Shown: positions 13,757 through 19,536 of the stretch, in pieces
Layout of the letters: the number at the start of each line of letters is the position of its first letter
How positions within the stretch are numbered: the first letter of the stretch is position 1
Source: 2-12-FULL-41-16 sp964473715
GTDB lineage: Bacteria > Patescibacteriota > Patescibacteriia > Magasanikbacterales > UBA922
NCBI GenBank assembly: GCA_964473715.1
Contig: CAYYQC010000009.1
Location: 1 to 26,125 of the forward strand
Direction: 5' to 3'
Length of the DNA: 26,125 bases
Position numbers and translations under genes: made by a program
The notes under the pieces: generated by a model
The model's database searches: none
The model's input: the letters and a program-made list of their open reading frames with translations, nothing else
Told to the model about the DNA's origin: nothing

Positions 13757-15189
13757 ACGATTTGGTCAATGTTTTTAACGCGTAATTTTTTAATTTCTGA
13801 AACACTGAGTAAACCAGTTAACCATACCAAACCTACATACACTATTCCGCCTACAATAATAGATAGGAATAAATTTTCACTACTGTTATACGTTTCCCAC
13901 ACAGTTGCACCCATGCTTCCCACACAGATGAATAATTTAATTAACACAGGACCTAAAATTTTAAAATCAGCACGGAAATGTTTTGGTAATAAGAAAAATC
14001 CCACTGTGCCAAGGGTGGTGTTGCCAAGAAGCGCGGCCCAGGCAGCCCCTGTAGCTCCATAGATTGGGATATAGATAAAATTAGCGATTACATTTACCAA
14101 TAGTGTTCCTGCTGTAAGCCAGGTTTGTCTGCGTTCTTGTCCAGAAGCATTCAAAGCAGCACCAAGTGGAAAACTAATAAAGGCAAAGACCAAGCTGACA
14201 ATTAAAATTTGCATTGGCACCACGCTGTCTAAAAATTTATCAGTAAACGCAAAAATAATAATTGGTTTGGCTAAGATAAAGGTACCTACGCTAATTGGCG
14301 CGGCAATTAATAATAAATATTTTATACTTAAACTTAGCGCGTTTTTAAATTCTGCATAATTAGCTTTGGCCAGTTCACTGAGTCGTGGATAGAGCGCGGC
14401 CATAAATGCTAAAGGAATAAACTGGAAAGCAAAACTAATTTTAGATGGAGTGCTATAAATGGCCACTGCTTCACTTCCCTTTAACATCTTTAGTAAAATA
14501 ATATCGCTATAAGAATAAAAACGACCAAAAATTAAGGCCAAGGAAAATGGCCAGGCTGTTTTTAGAATACCTCTACCTGCTTTGCTGAGTGAGTCGGGCC
14601 AAGTAAGGTTGAGCCCGTGCTTTTTGGCTTGTACAAATGAATACCACACATTGGCTGCAGATGTGATGGCAAATGCACATAATAAAAATGCCACTTTCGC
14701 ACCCATGAGCAAACCAATCGTCCCTACGGTCATGGTTAGAAGCTGACTACCAGTAAGAGCCCAAGCTTCATAATGCAATTTACCTTGCGCTCGCAAAAAT
14801 CCATAAAATGTTAAATGTGTAGCATCTAGCAACATAGCCACACCAGTAATGGCTATGAGAATGAGAAAATTTGTCTCAAAGCCACGAATAAGACCGGTGG
14901 CCATAAGCGCTGTGTAGGCCAAAATACCCGTGAAAATTTTAATACACAAAATTTGGCTGGTTAGATATGAAGAAGATTCTTTATCCTGTGCAGCGTTTCG
15001 AATCAGAATGTTATTCATTCCCAGATCCACAAAAACTACAAAGAGGGTGGAAAAGGCTAGAGCAGCACTATAATCCCCTGTTTCGCCTTGAGTAAGTTGA
15101 CGCACTAAAAAAGCAAAATAGACCAAAGAAACAATCTTTTGGCCAATTGACCCAATGAGCATGATGGCGGTATTTCGGGCTACATTCAT
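13753..15189 (-). CDS. Polysaccharide flippase (Wzx/MurJ-like MOP family)
   Basis: A 478-aa polytopic membrane protein with about 12-14 helices, matching the oligosaccharide flippases of the MOP superfamily. Typical segments are the N-terminal NTAIMLIGSIGQKIVSLVYF, FVDLGMNNILIRNAA, and ALNASGQERRQTWLTAGTLLVNVIANFIYIP in the second half. It would flip a lipid-linked saccharide across the inner membrane. I chose ATG 15189: the frame is open upstream to 15273, but that part crosses the rpsI terminator and overlaps rpsI. An extended -10 lies 6 nt before this ATG. The glycosyltransferase gene overlaps its stop by 4 nt. Confidence 0.9.
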   Translation of the reverse strand: MNVARNTAIMLIGSIGQKIVSLVYFAFLVRQLTQGETGDYSAALAFSTLFVVFVDLGMNNILIRNAAQDKESSSYLTSQILCIKIFTGILAYTALMATGLIRGFETNFLILIAITGVAMLLDATHLTFYGFLRAQGKLHYEAWALTGSQLLTMTVGTIGLLMGAKVAFLLCAFAITSAANVWYSFVQAKKHGLNLTWPDSLSKAGRGILKTAWPFSLALIFGRFYSYSDIILLKMLKGSEAVAIYSTPSKISFAFQFIPLAFMAALYPRLSELAKANYAEFKNALSLSIKYLLLIAAPISVGTFILAKPIIIFAFTDKFLDSVVPMQILIVSLVFAFISFPLGAALNASGQERRQTWLTAGTLLVNVIANFIYIPIYGATGAAWAALLGNTTLGTVGFFLLPKHFRADFKILGPVLIKLFICVGSMGATVWETYNSSENLFLSIIVGGIVYVGLVWLTGLLSVSEIKKLRVKNIDQIV

Positions 15190-15204
15190 GCAAATAGTAT
15201 AGCA
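15190..15204 (-). promoter_or_regulatory. Extended -10 promoter of the flippase operon
   Basis: TGC-TATACT on the minus strand (15196-15204), with six bases between TATACT and the ATG. It lies just after the rpsI terminator. The predicted transcript would start at or next to the start codon. Confidence 0.6.
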
Positions 15205-15215
15205 CAGCCGCAATA

Positions 15216-15245
15216 AAAAAACCTCCCGTAATTGAGAGGTTTTTT
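15216..15245 (-). terminator. Terminator of the ribosomal operon
   Basis: AAAAAACCTC and GAGGTTTTTT form a 10-bp stem with a 10-nt loop and T-runs on both strands, 13 nt after the rpsI stop. Confidence 0.9.
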
Positions 15246-15257
15246 GTATTCTTGAGA

Positions 15258-15662
15258 TTAACGTTTTCTCCATTGGTGACCACGGCGAGCTTTACGCAAA
15301 CCAGGTTTCTTACGTTCCTTGGCGCGAGGGTCGCGAGTCATGAAGCCTGCAGCGCGGAGAGTTGGTTTGAGTTCTTCGTTCCAACTAACCAAAGCACGAG
15401 CAATACCGTGGCGAACAGCATCGGCTTGACCACTAACACCACCACCAAGTACACGAACAGAAACATCAAGTTGTTTTTCACGACCAGTCAAAACCAGTGG
15501 TGAAAGAACTTTTTCCTGCCACAAGCGGAGGGTAAAATATTCTTTGAGGCCTTTACCGTTTACAGTGACTACACCGGTTCCGGCAGTAAGACGGACGCGT
15601 GCAGCAGCTGTTTTACGGCGGCCAACCGCGCGTTCACTTTGAGTTGTTTTGGTTTCTGTCAT
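15258..15662 (-). CDS. rpsI: 30S ribosomal protein S9
   Basis: The small-subunit head protein whose C-terminal tail reaches the decoding region. The 134-aa sequence has the uS9 hallmarks: AVGRRKTAAARVRL near the start, VNGKGLKEYF, VRVLGGGVSGQADAVRHGIARAL, and the basic end GLRKARRGHQWRKR. The normal S9 ending is KRR or KKR, so it is intact. I chose ATG 15662, one base after the rplM stop (TAATATG). It is the last gene of the operon and is followed by a strong terminator. Confidence 0.97.
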   Translation of the reverse strand: MTETKTTQSERAVGRRKTAAARVRLTAGTGVVTVNGKGLKEYFTLRLWQEKVLSPLVLTGREKQLDVSVRVLGGGVSGQADAVRHGIARALVSWNEELKPTLRAAGFMTRDPRAKERKKPGLRKARRGHQWRKR

Positions 15663-15663
15663 A

Positions 15664-16011
15664 TTAAGCCACAATGGTTAAACGCTGCATAATTTCGTCT
15701 CGGCGGCGATTCTTGGTCACCATGCCGTAGACTGCCTTACGCATAACCTCGGTTGGGTCTTTTCTGAAAACAGTCTTCATGGCCACTGTTTTCAAACCAC
15801 CTGGGTGTAAGGTGTGGTGTTTATAATCTTTTTGCTCAAGTTTACGACCAGTAAATTTAACTTTACTAGCGTTTTTGATTGTAACCTGAGTGTTTGGGTC
15901 AAGGTGTGGAGTGTAGGTTGGGTCAGTTTTACCAAGCAACATTTTAGCAGCTTGAGTAGCTACGCGGCCCACAGCCAAACCAGTGGCATCGATTTCAAAA
16001 GTTTTCATCAT
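15664..16011 (-). CDS. rplM: 50S ribosomal protein L13 (short form)
   Basis: An early-assembling large-subunit protein. The 115-aa sequence carries uL13 features: DATGLAVGRVATQAAKMLLGK, YTPHLDPNTQVTIKNASKVKFTGRK, YKHHTLHPGGLK, and AVYGMVTKNRRRDEIMQRL. It lacks about ten N-terminal residues and the last 15-20 residues of E. coli L13 (142 aa), ending at the LTIVA strand. ATG 16011 follows the rplQ stop by one base (TAATATG); an in-frame ATG at once afterwards (16008) is equally possible. The frame extends upstream to 16092 but overlaps rplQ. Confidence 0.95.
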   Translation of the reverse strand: MMKTFEIDATGLAVGRVATQAAKMLLGKTDPTYTPHLDPNTQVTIKNASKVKFTGRKLEQKDYKHHTLHPGGLKTVAMKTVFRKDPTEVMRKAVYGMVTKNRRRDEIMQRLTIVA

Positions 16012-16012
16012 A

Positions 16013-16363
16013 TTAGACAAATTCAATACGCACCATTTCGGCACTGTCATTAAAACGGTTGCCAAGTTTGATGATGCGAGTGTAACCACCACGGCGTTCG
16101 GTGTAGCGAGGCGCTACCTCTTTAACCAAGCGGTTTACAGCGGCACTGGTGTACAAAACAGAATTGATTTTTTCTAAATCAACGGGTTTTGCGTGTTTTG
16201 CCTTAGTTACTAATGGTTCAACTACTGAGCGCAAAGCTTTGGCTTTGGCAAAAGTAGTGGTAATACCATCGTGTAAGATAAGACCTTCAGCCAAACTGCG
16301 CATAAGAGCGCGGCGTGGAGCGGCCAAGCGGCCTAATTTTACGTTTTTTTTCTGATGTCGCAT
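16013..16363 (-). CDS. rplQ: 50S ribosomal protein L17
   Basis: A large-subunit protein near the exit tunnel. The 116-aa sequence has the bL17 start MRHQKKNVKLGRLAAPRRALMRSLAEGLI and the helix TTTFAKAKALRSVVEPLVTKAK. The segment APRYTERRGGYTRIIKLGNRFNDSAEM leads to the C-terminal strand IEFV. I chose ATG 16363, two codons after the rpoA stop; the open frame to 16384 overlaps rpoA. rpoA-rplQ is the usual bacterial order. Confidence 0.97.
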   Translation of the reverse strand: MRHQKKNVKLGRLAAPRRALMRSLAEGLILHDGITTTFAKAKALRSVVEPLVTKAKHAKPVDLEKINSVLYTSAAVNRLVKEVAPRYTERRGGYTRIIKLGNRFNDSAEMVRIEFV

Positions 16364-16367
16364 ACCT

Positions 16368-17060
16368 TTAATTAGTCGTATCAAGAATACTCGTGAAATG
16401 TTTCATGAGAATTTCCGTAGCCGCGTGCACAGATTCCCGGGGTGAAATTGTGCCATTGGTTTCAATGGAAACTGTCAATTTTTCATAGTCAGTGATATCA
16501 CCGACACGAGTATTTTCTACATCATAACCTACATCACGCACCGCAGAATAGAATGAATCAACCAGCATGGTGCCGAGGTCTAGGTTTTTACTACTTTTAT
16601 CAGCGGCTGGCACATAGCCAAGGCCTTTGCCAATGATCACTTCCATACCGAAAGTGGTTTTAGCATCAGTAATCGTAGCGATTTTTAAATCTTTATTAAT
16701 AATTTCTACATCAGCATTGGTTTCAAAATCTGCAGCAGTAACATCACCAAGGCCTTTTTTCTTGAGAGCCAATTTTACTGGGCCATCAGAGTGAAGTTTA
16801 ACGGCTAATTGCTTGAGGTTTAAAATAACTTGCACAGCATCTTCTAGAACTCCTGGAACAGCACTAAATTCATGATCTACACCCTCAATCTTTACAGCTT
16901 CTACGGCTGCACCTGGGATAGAAGAAAGTAAAACACGGCGAAGCGCATTGCCAAGGGTGGTACCATAACCCTGGTGACAAGGTGATAAAACAAGTTTACC
17001 AACCTTAGGATTATCAGTGTCCTGAAATTCTATGGTCGAAGGTAATAAAATGTGGTCCAT
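16368..17060 (-). CDS. rpoA: RNA polymerase alpha subunit, N-terminal domain only
   Basis: The alpha subunit that dimerises and nucleates polymerase assembly. The 230-aa protein matches the alpha N-terminal domain from end to end: YGTTLGNALRRVLLSSIPGAAV is the dimerisation and beta-contact region, with VPGVLEDAVQVILNLKQL, GKGLGYVPA and DVENTRVGDITDYEKLTVSIETNG following. It stops after ATEILMKHFTSIL, where the linker to the C-terminal domain would begin; bacterial alpha is normally about 310-330 aa. rplQ starts 4 nt after the stop, so there is no room for a frameshifted C-terminal domain. UP-element and activator contacts made by that domain must be absent or supplied by another protein, such as the fusion at 1773-2372. 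Confidence 0.96.
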   Translation of the reverse strand: MDHILLPSTIEFQDTDNPKVGKLVLSPCHQGYGTTLGNALRRVLLSSIPGAAVEAVKIEGVDHEFSAVPGVLEDAVQVILNLKQLAVKLHSDGPVKLALKKKGLGDVTAADFETNADVEIINKDLKIATITDAKTTFGMEVIIGKGLGYVPAADKSSKNLDLGTMLVDSFYSAVRDVGYDVENTRVGDITDYEKLTVSIETNGTISPRESVHAATEILMKHFTSILDTTN

Positions 17061-17079
17061 AGGGACAGGTAATTATGAA

Positions 17080-17703
17080 TTAGCGAGTTGAGAAGTACTC
17101 AATGATGAGGGTAACATCAAAGAGTTTTTCTACATCCATGGCTGATGGACGGTTTAAAACCGTACCAGTCATTTCTTTTGGTTCAACTTTTACCCATGAT
17201 GGCAATACAGCATTTTGCAATTTTTCTGCAGCACCTTCAAACAATTTCTTTTTTGCTTTTGATGGTTTGATACTTACTACATCACCAACACTTACTGTGT
17301 GTGAAGGAATGTTGAGTTTAATGCCATTAACCATGAACATGCCATGGGTTACCATTTGGCGGGCTTGAGCGCGAGTACCAGCAAAACCCATGCGATACAC
17401 TACATTGTCCAAACGCATTTCAAGGAGCTCTAAGAGTAAAGTACCAGAGTTACCTTTTACGCGAGTGGCTTCATTAATATAGCGCTTCAATTGGTTTTCA
17501 CGAATACCATAAATGAATTTGGCTTTTTGTTTTTCCAAAAGTTGGCGACCAAAACTTGAAGGCGCTTTTGGACGCTTGTTTGGACCGTGTACACCTGGCA
17601 TTTGGTTCAAACGTTTAGCAACTTTGGCAGGGTTGGTTTTAAGACCAAGGTTCACACCAAAGCGGCGGGCAATTTTATTTTTAGGACCTGTATATCTTCC
17701 CAT
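17080..17703 (-). CDS. rpsD: 30S ribosomal protein S4
   Basis: A primary 16S rRNA-binding protein of the small subunit. The 207-aa sequence begins MGRYTGPKNKIARRFGVNLGLK and has the S4 RNA-binding domain at about 95-155: LEMRLDNVVYRMGFAGTRAQARQMVTHG, then VNGIKLNIPSHTVSVGDVVSI. It ends with the MDVEKLFDVTLIIEYFSTR strand. The N-terminal Cys zinc motif of some S4 proteins is absent (GPKNKIARRFG). I chose ATG 17703 because upstream residues in this frame would overlap rpsK. It is followed by rpoA after 19 nt. Confidence 0.97.
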   Translation of the reverse strand: MGRYTGPKNKIARRFGVNLGLKTNPAKVAKRLNQMPGVHGPNKRPKAPSSFGRQLLEKQKAKFIYGIRENQLKRYINEATRVKGNSGTLLLELLEMRLDNVVYRMGFAGTRAQARQMVTHGMFMVNGIKLNIPSHTVSVGDVVSIKPSKAKKKLFEGAAEKLQNAVLPSWVKVEPKEMTGTVLNRPSAMDVEKLFDVTLIIEYFSTR

Positions 17704-17713
17704 AGTAAATAGA

Positions 17714-18103
17714 TTAGACGCGACGGCGCTTAGGTGGACGACATCCATTGTGTGGAACTGGAGTCATATCCTTGATTGAAAGCACATTGATGCCATTGGT
17801 GTTGAACGCGCGAATAGCGCCTTCGCGACCACCGCCAATGCCTTTTACAAATACACTAACTTCTTTGAGGCCCACATCCTTGATTGCATCAAGAACTTTT
17901 TTCACTACCATGCCAGCGGCATAAGGAGTAGCTTTTTTTGGACCCTTAAAACCGGCACCACCAGCACTTGCCCAACCCAGTACATCACCGTTTTGGTCAG
18001 TAACTGTAACAATAGTATTGTTAAAGGTTGCTTGAACATAGGCGCGACCATGAGCCGCGGTTTTAAGCACTTTCTTCTTTTTTGCTTGTTTCTTTTCAGC
18101 CAT
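17714..18103 (-). CDS. rpsK: 30S ribosomal protein S11
   Basis: A small-subunit platform protein. The 129-aa sequence is a clear uS11: GRAYVQATFNNTIVTVTDQNGDVLGWASAGGAGFKGPKKATPYAA, VKGIGGGREGAIRAF, and the conserved end VLSIKDMTPVPHNGCRPPKRRRV. The N-terminus is Lys-rich. It lies between rpsM and rpsD in the standard alpha-operon order. No Shine-Dalgarno site precedes the ATG. Confidence 0.98.
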   Translation of the reverse strand: MAEKKQAKKKKVLKTAAHGRAYVQATFNNTIVTVTDQNGDVLGWASAGGAGFKGPKKATPYAAGMVVKKVLDAIKDVGLKEVSVFVKGIGGGREGAIRAFNTNGINVLSIKDMTPVPHNGCRPPKRRRV

Positions 18104-18124
18104 AAAATTACTAAGCGATTAATG

Positions 18125-18511
18125 CTAGGTCTTTTGCGCCCCCGGCTTCTTGCCGCTGGTCGCTAAGTTGCGCTTGTTACCGCGCATAGTGCGTGAGTTA
18201 GTCTTGGTGCGTTGACCACGAGTTGGTAAGTGACGCATGTGACGTACTCCGCGATATGCTTTGATATCTTTTAAGCGCTTAATATTGGCCTGCACTTGAC
18301 GGCGCAAATCACCTTCAGTGGTGTTTTGCTTTTCCACAATCGTGCGGATCATGTCTTCCTGAGCTTCAGTCAAAGTTTTTACACGGGTGTTACCATCAAT
18401 TTTGGCAGTGGCCAAAATCTTTTTGGCAGTGGTAGGACCCACTCCGTAAATATAGGTAAGCGCAATGATAATGCGCTTGTCTTTTGGGATTGTTACTCCA
18501 GCTACTCGCAT
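18125..18511 (-). CDS. rpsM: 30S ribosomal protein S13
   Basis: A small-subunit head protein that contacts P-site tRNA and the 50S subunit. The 128-aa sequence has the uS13 features MRVAGVTIPKDKRIIIALTYIYGVGPTTAKKIL (helix-hairpin-helix), DLRRQVQANIKRLKDIKAYRGVRHMRHLPTRGQRTKTNSRTMRG, and a basic C-terminal tail. It begins 17 nt after the rpmJ stop. Confidence 0.98.
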   Translation of the reverse strand: MRVAGVTIPKDKRIIIALTYIYGVGPTTAKKILATAKIDGNTRVKTLTEAQEDMIRTIVEKQNTTEGDLRRQVQANIKRLKDIKAYRGVRHMRHLPTRGQRTKTNSRTMRGNKRNLATSGKKPGAQKT

Positions 18512-18528
18512 AAGAATAAATAAAATTA

Positions 18529-18666
18529 TTAGGCCGCACGACGACGCTGCTTAGTACCCTGACGCTGTTTATGGCGAGGATTTTCGCAGATAATATGAAC
18601 TACGCCTCTACGACGAATTACTTTACATTGTTTACAACGGACTTTTACCGACGCTGTGACATGCAT
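18529..18666 (-). CDS. rpmJ: 50S ribosomal protein L36
   Basis: A 45-aa zinc-ribbon protein of the large subunit. It translates as MHVTASVKVRCKQCKVIRRR, then GVVHIICENPRHKQRQG, then a short basic tail. The zinc ligands are Cys11, Cys14, Cys27 and His32, so this is the C+ form. The tail of about eight residues after KQRQG is longer than the usual 37-38-aa form. It sits between infA and rpmJ's normal partner rpsM, but 145 nt separate it from infA, and that gap holds a structured element ending in T6. Confidence 0.96.
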   Translation of the reverse strand: MHVTASVKVRCKQCKVIRRRGVVHIICENPRHKQRQGTKQRRRAA

Positions 18667-18692
18667 ATTTGCTTTTCTTTAACTTAAGTACG

Positions 18693-18787
18693 AAAAAATA
18701 TCAACCACTGCCGCGATATCGACGCCACTTTTTGCCCTGTCCCATCTTAGAGACCGCTGGCTAGTGGCTACACCGCACTGGTTGATA
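18693..18787 (-). promoter_or_regulatory. Structured leader / attenuator-like element between infA and rpmJ
   Basis: On the minus strand TATCAACCAGTGC (18775-18787) pairs with GCAGTGGTTGATA (18699-18711) apart from one G-G mismatch, and TTTTTT follows at once. Inside are GCCACT/AGTGGC (6 bp) and GTCTC/GGGAC (5 bp with one wobble). This gives a three-tier stem of about 90 nt with a terminator-like end, placed before rpmJ-rpsM-rpsK-rpsD-rpoA. It encloses a 14-codon ORF whose stop lies in the 3' arm. Function inferred only. Confidence 0.5.
18701..18745 (-). CDS. Possible 14-aa basic leader peptide
   Basis: A tiny frame reading MGQGKKWRRYRGSG, then TGA. It has five basic residues and no Shine-Dalgarno site. 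Its stop codon falls inside the 3' arm of the enclosing stem, so translation would open the terminator-like structure. It could equally be chance. It does not clearly match ribosomal protein Thx despite the MG-x-G start. Confidence 0.3.
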   Translation of the reverse strand: MGQGKKWRRYRGSG

Positions 18788-18811
18788 CGTAACTAAAATG
18801 TTAATTGGCGT

Positions 18812-19027
18812 TCAGAACCGGAAAGTAATTCTTCCCTTGGTCAGGTCGTATGGACTGAGCTCAACTTTGATCTCATCTCCTACTCCGAGTCTGATGTTGT
18901 GAACACGCATTTTACCTGACAGGTGCGCAATAACTTCGAGTTCATTTTCTAAAATGACTCGAAACTTAGCACCGGGAAGAACTTCTTCAATCCGGCCGCG
19001 CACTTCTATGGTCTCTTGTTTTCCCAT
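18812..19027 (-). CDS. infA: Translation initiation factor IF-1
   Basis: The S1/OB-fold initiation factor that binds the 30S A site. The 71-aa sequence shows the family: IEVRGRIEEVLPGAKFRVILENELEVIAHLSGKMRVHNIRLGVGDEIKVELSPYDLTKGRITFRF; length is standard. I chose ATG 19027, matching family starts; the frame is open to 19048 but that would lie inside the -10 box. It is the first gene of the ribosomal operon, with a leader of only about 14 nt. In most bacteria infA follows secY-adk-map; here alaS and a GtrA-like gene precede it. Confidence 0.97.
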   Translation of the reverse strand: MGKQETIEVRGRIEEVLPGAKFRVILENELEVIAHLSGKMRVHNIRLGVGDEIKVELSPYDLTKGRITFRF

Positions 19028-19047
19028 GTCAAGAAAATTACTGCCCA

Positions 19048-19076
19048 ATTATAGGGCATTTTATAAAGGGTGTCAA
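19048..19076 (-). promoter_or_regulatory. Perfect consensus promoter of the ribosomal operon
   Basis: On the minus strand TTGACA (19071-19076), a 17-nt spacer and TATAAT (19048-19053), matching the sigma70 consensus at all twelve positions. The -35 overlaps the stop codon of the GtrA-like gene (19073-19075). Confidence 0.96.
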
Positions 19077-19528
19077 GGGGTCTTGCCTGCTTCACTGTAC
19101 ACAGGCTTGTTTTTATAGACCCAATACTTATAAAGGAGGAAATTCCAGCCTACGGCCAAGAGAATATTGGCAATTCTAGCCACCAAGGCGTTTAGGCCAA
19201 ATTCATGGTGCACTACCCACATCCAGCCCAAAGCAAAGGAATAATTGGCCAGGGCTAGGCTAAAAAATTTAATTAATTGCCAGCTTGATTCTTTTTTAGT
19301 CCCTTTGGCTCCAAATGACCAGGCTTGATTGGCCCAAAACACTAAAACCAGAATAAAAGGTTGAGTGAGAGCAAGAGACCAGACTGCTTGCCATTGCAAG
19401 TGTTCAGTTAAGATATAAAGTGAGCCTGTGTCTAATATAAAGGCAGAAGCACCTACTACAAAATACCTCAGAAATTCATGGCGATAAGGCCAAGCTTTTT
19501 CATTAAGTATTTTGAGCTTTTCACGCAT
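19073..19528 (-). CDS. GtrA-like membrane protein
   Basis: A 151-aa protein with four membrane helices and the GtrA family pattern: FLRYFVVGASAFILDTGSLYIL in helix 1, a central FWANQAWSF, and the C-terminal ILLAVGWNFLLYKYWVYK. Family members take part in moving lipid-linked sugars (such as bactoprenyl-linked glucose or arabinose precursors) across the membrane. It lies 8 nt after alaS and its 3' end contains the -35 of the infA promoter. A link to the glycosyltransferase/flippase pair at 12632-15189 is possible but not adjacent. Confidence 0.9.
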   Translation of the reverse strand: MREKLKILNEKAWPYRHEFLRYFVVGASAFILDTGSLYILTEHLQWQAVWSLALTQPFILVLVFWANQAWSFGAKGTKKESSWQLIKFFSLALANYSFALGWMWVVHHEFGLNALVARIANILLAVGWNFLLYKYWVYKNKPVYSEAGKTP

Positions 19529-19536
19529 ACCTTGCT

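Noticed and set aside
16364..16380. Frameshift or misassembly hiding an RpoA C-terminal domain
   Set aside because: rplQ starts 4 nt after the rpoA stop and is intact, so no CTD coding sequence can fit; the short alpha appears real.
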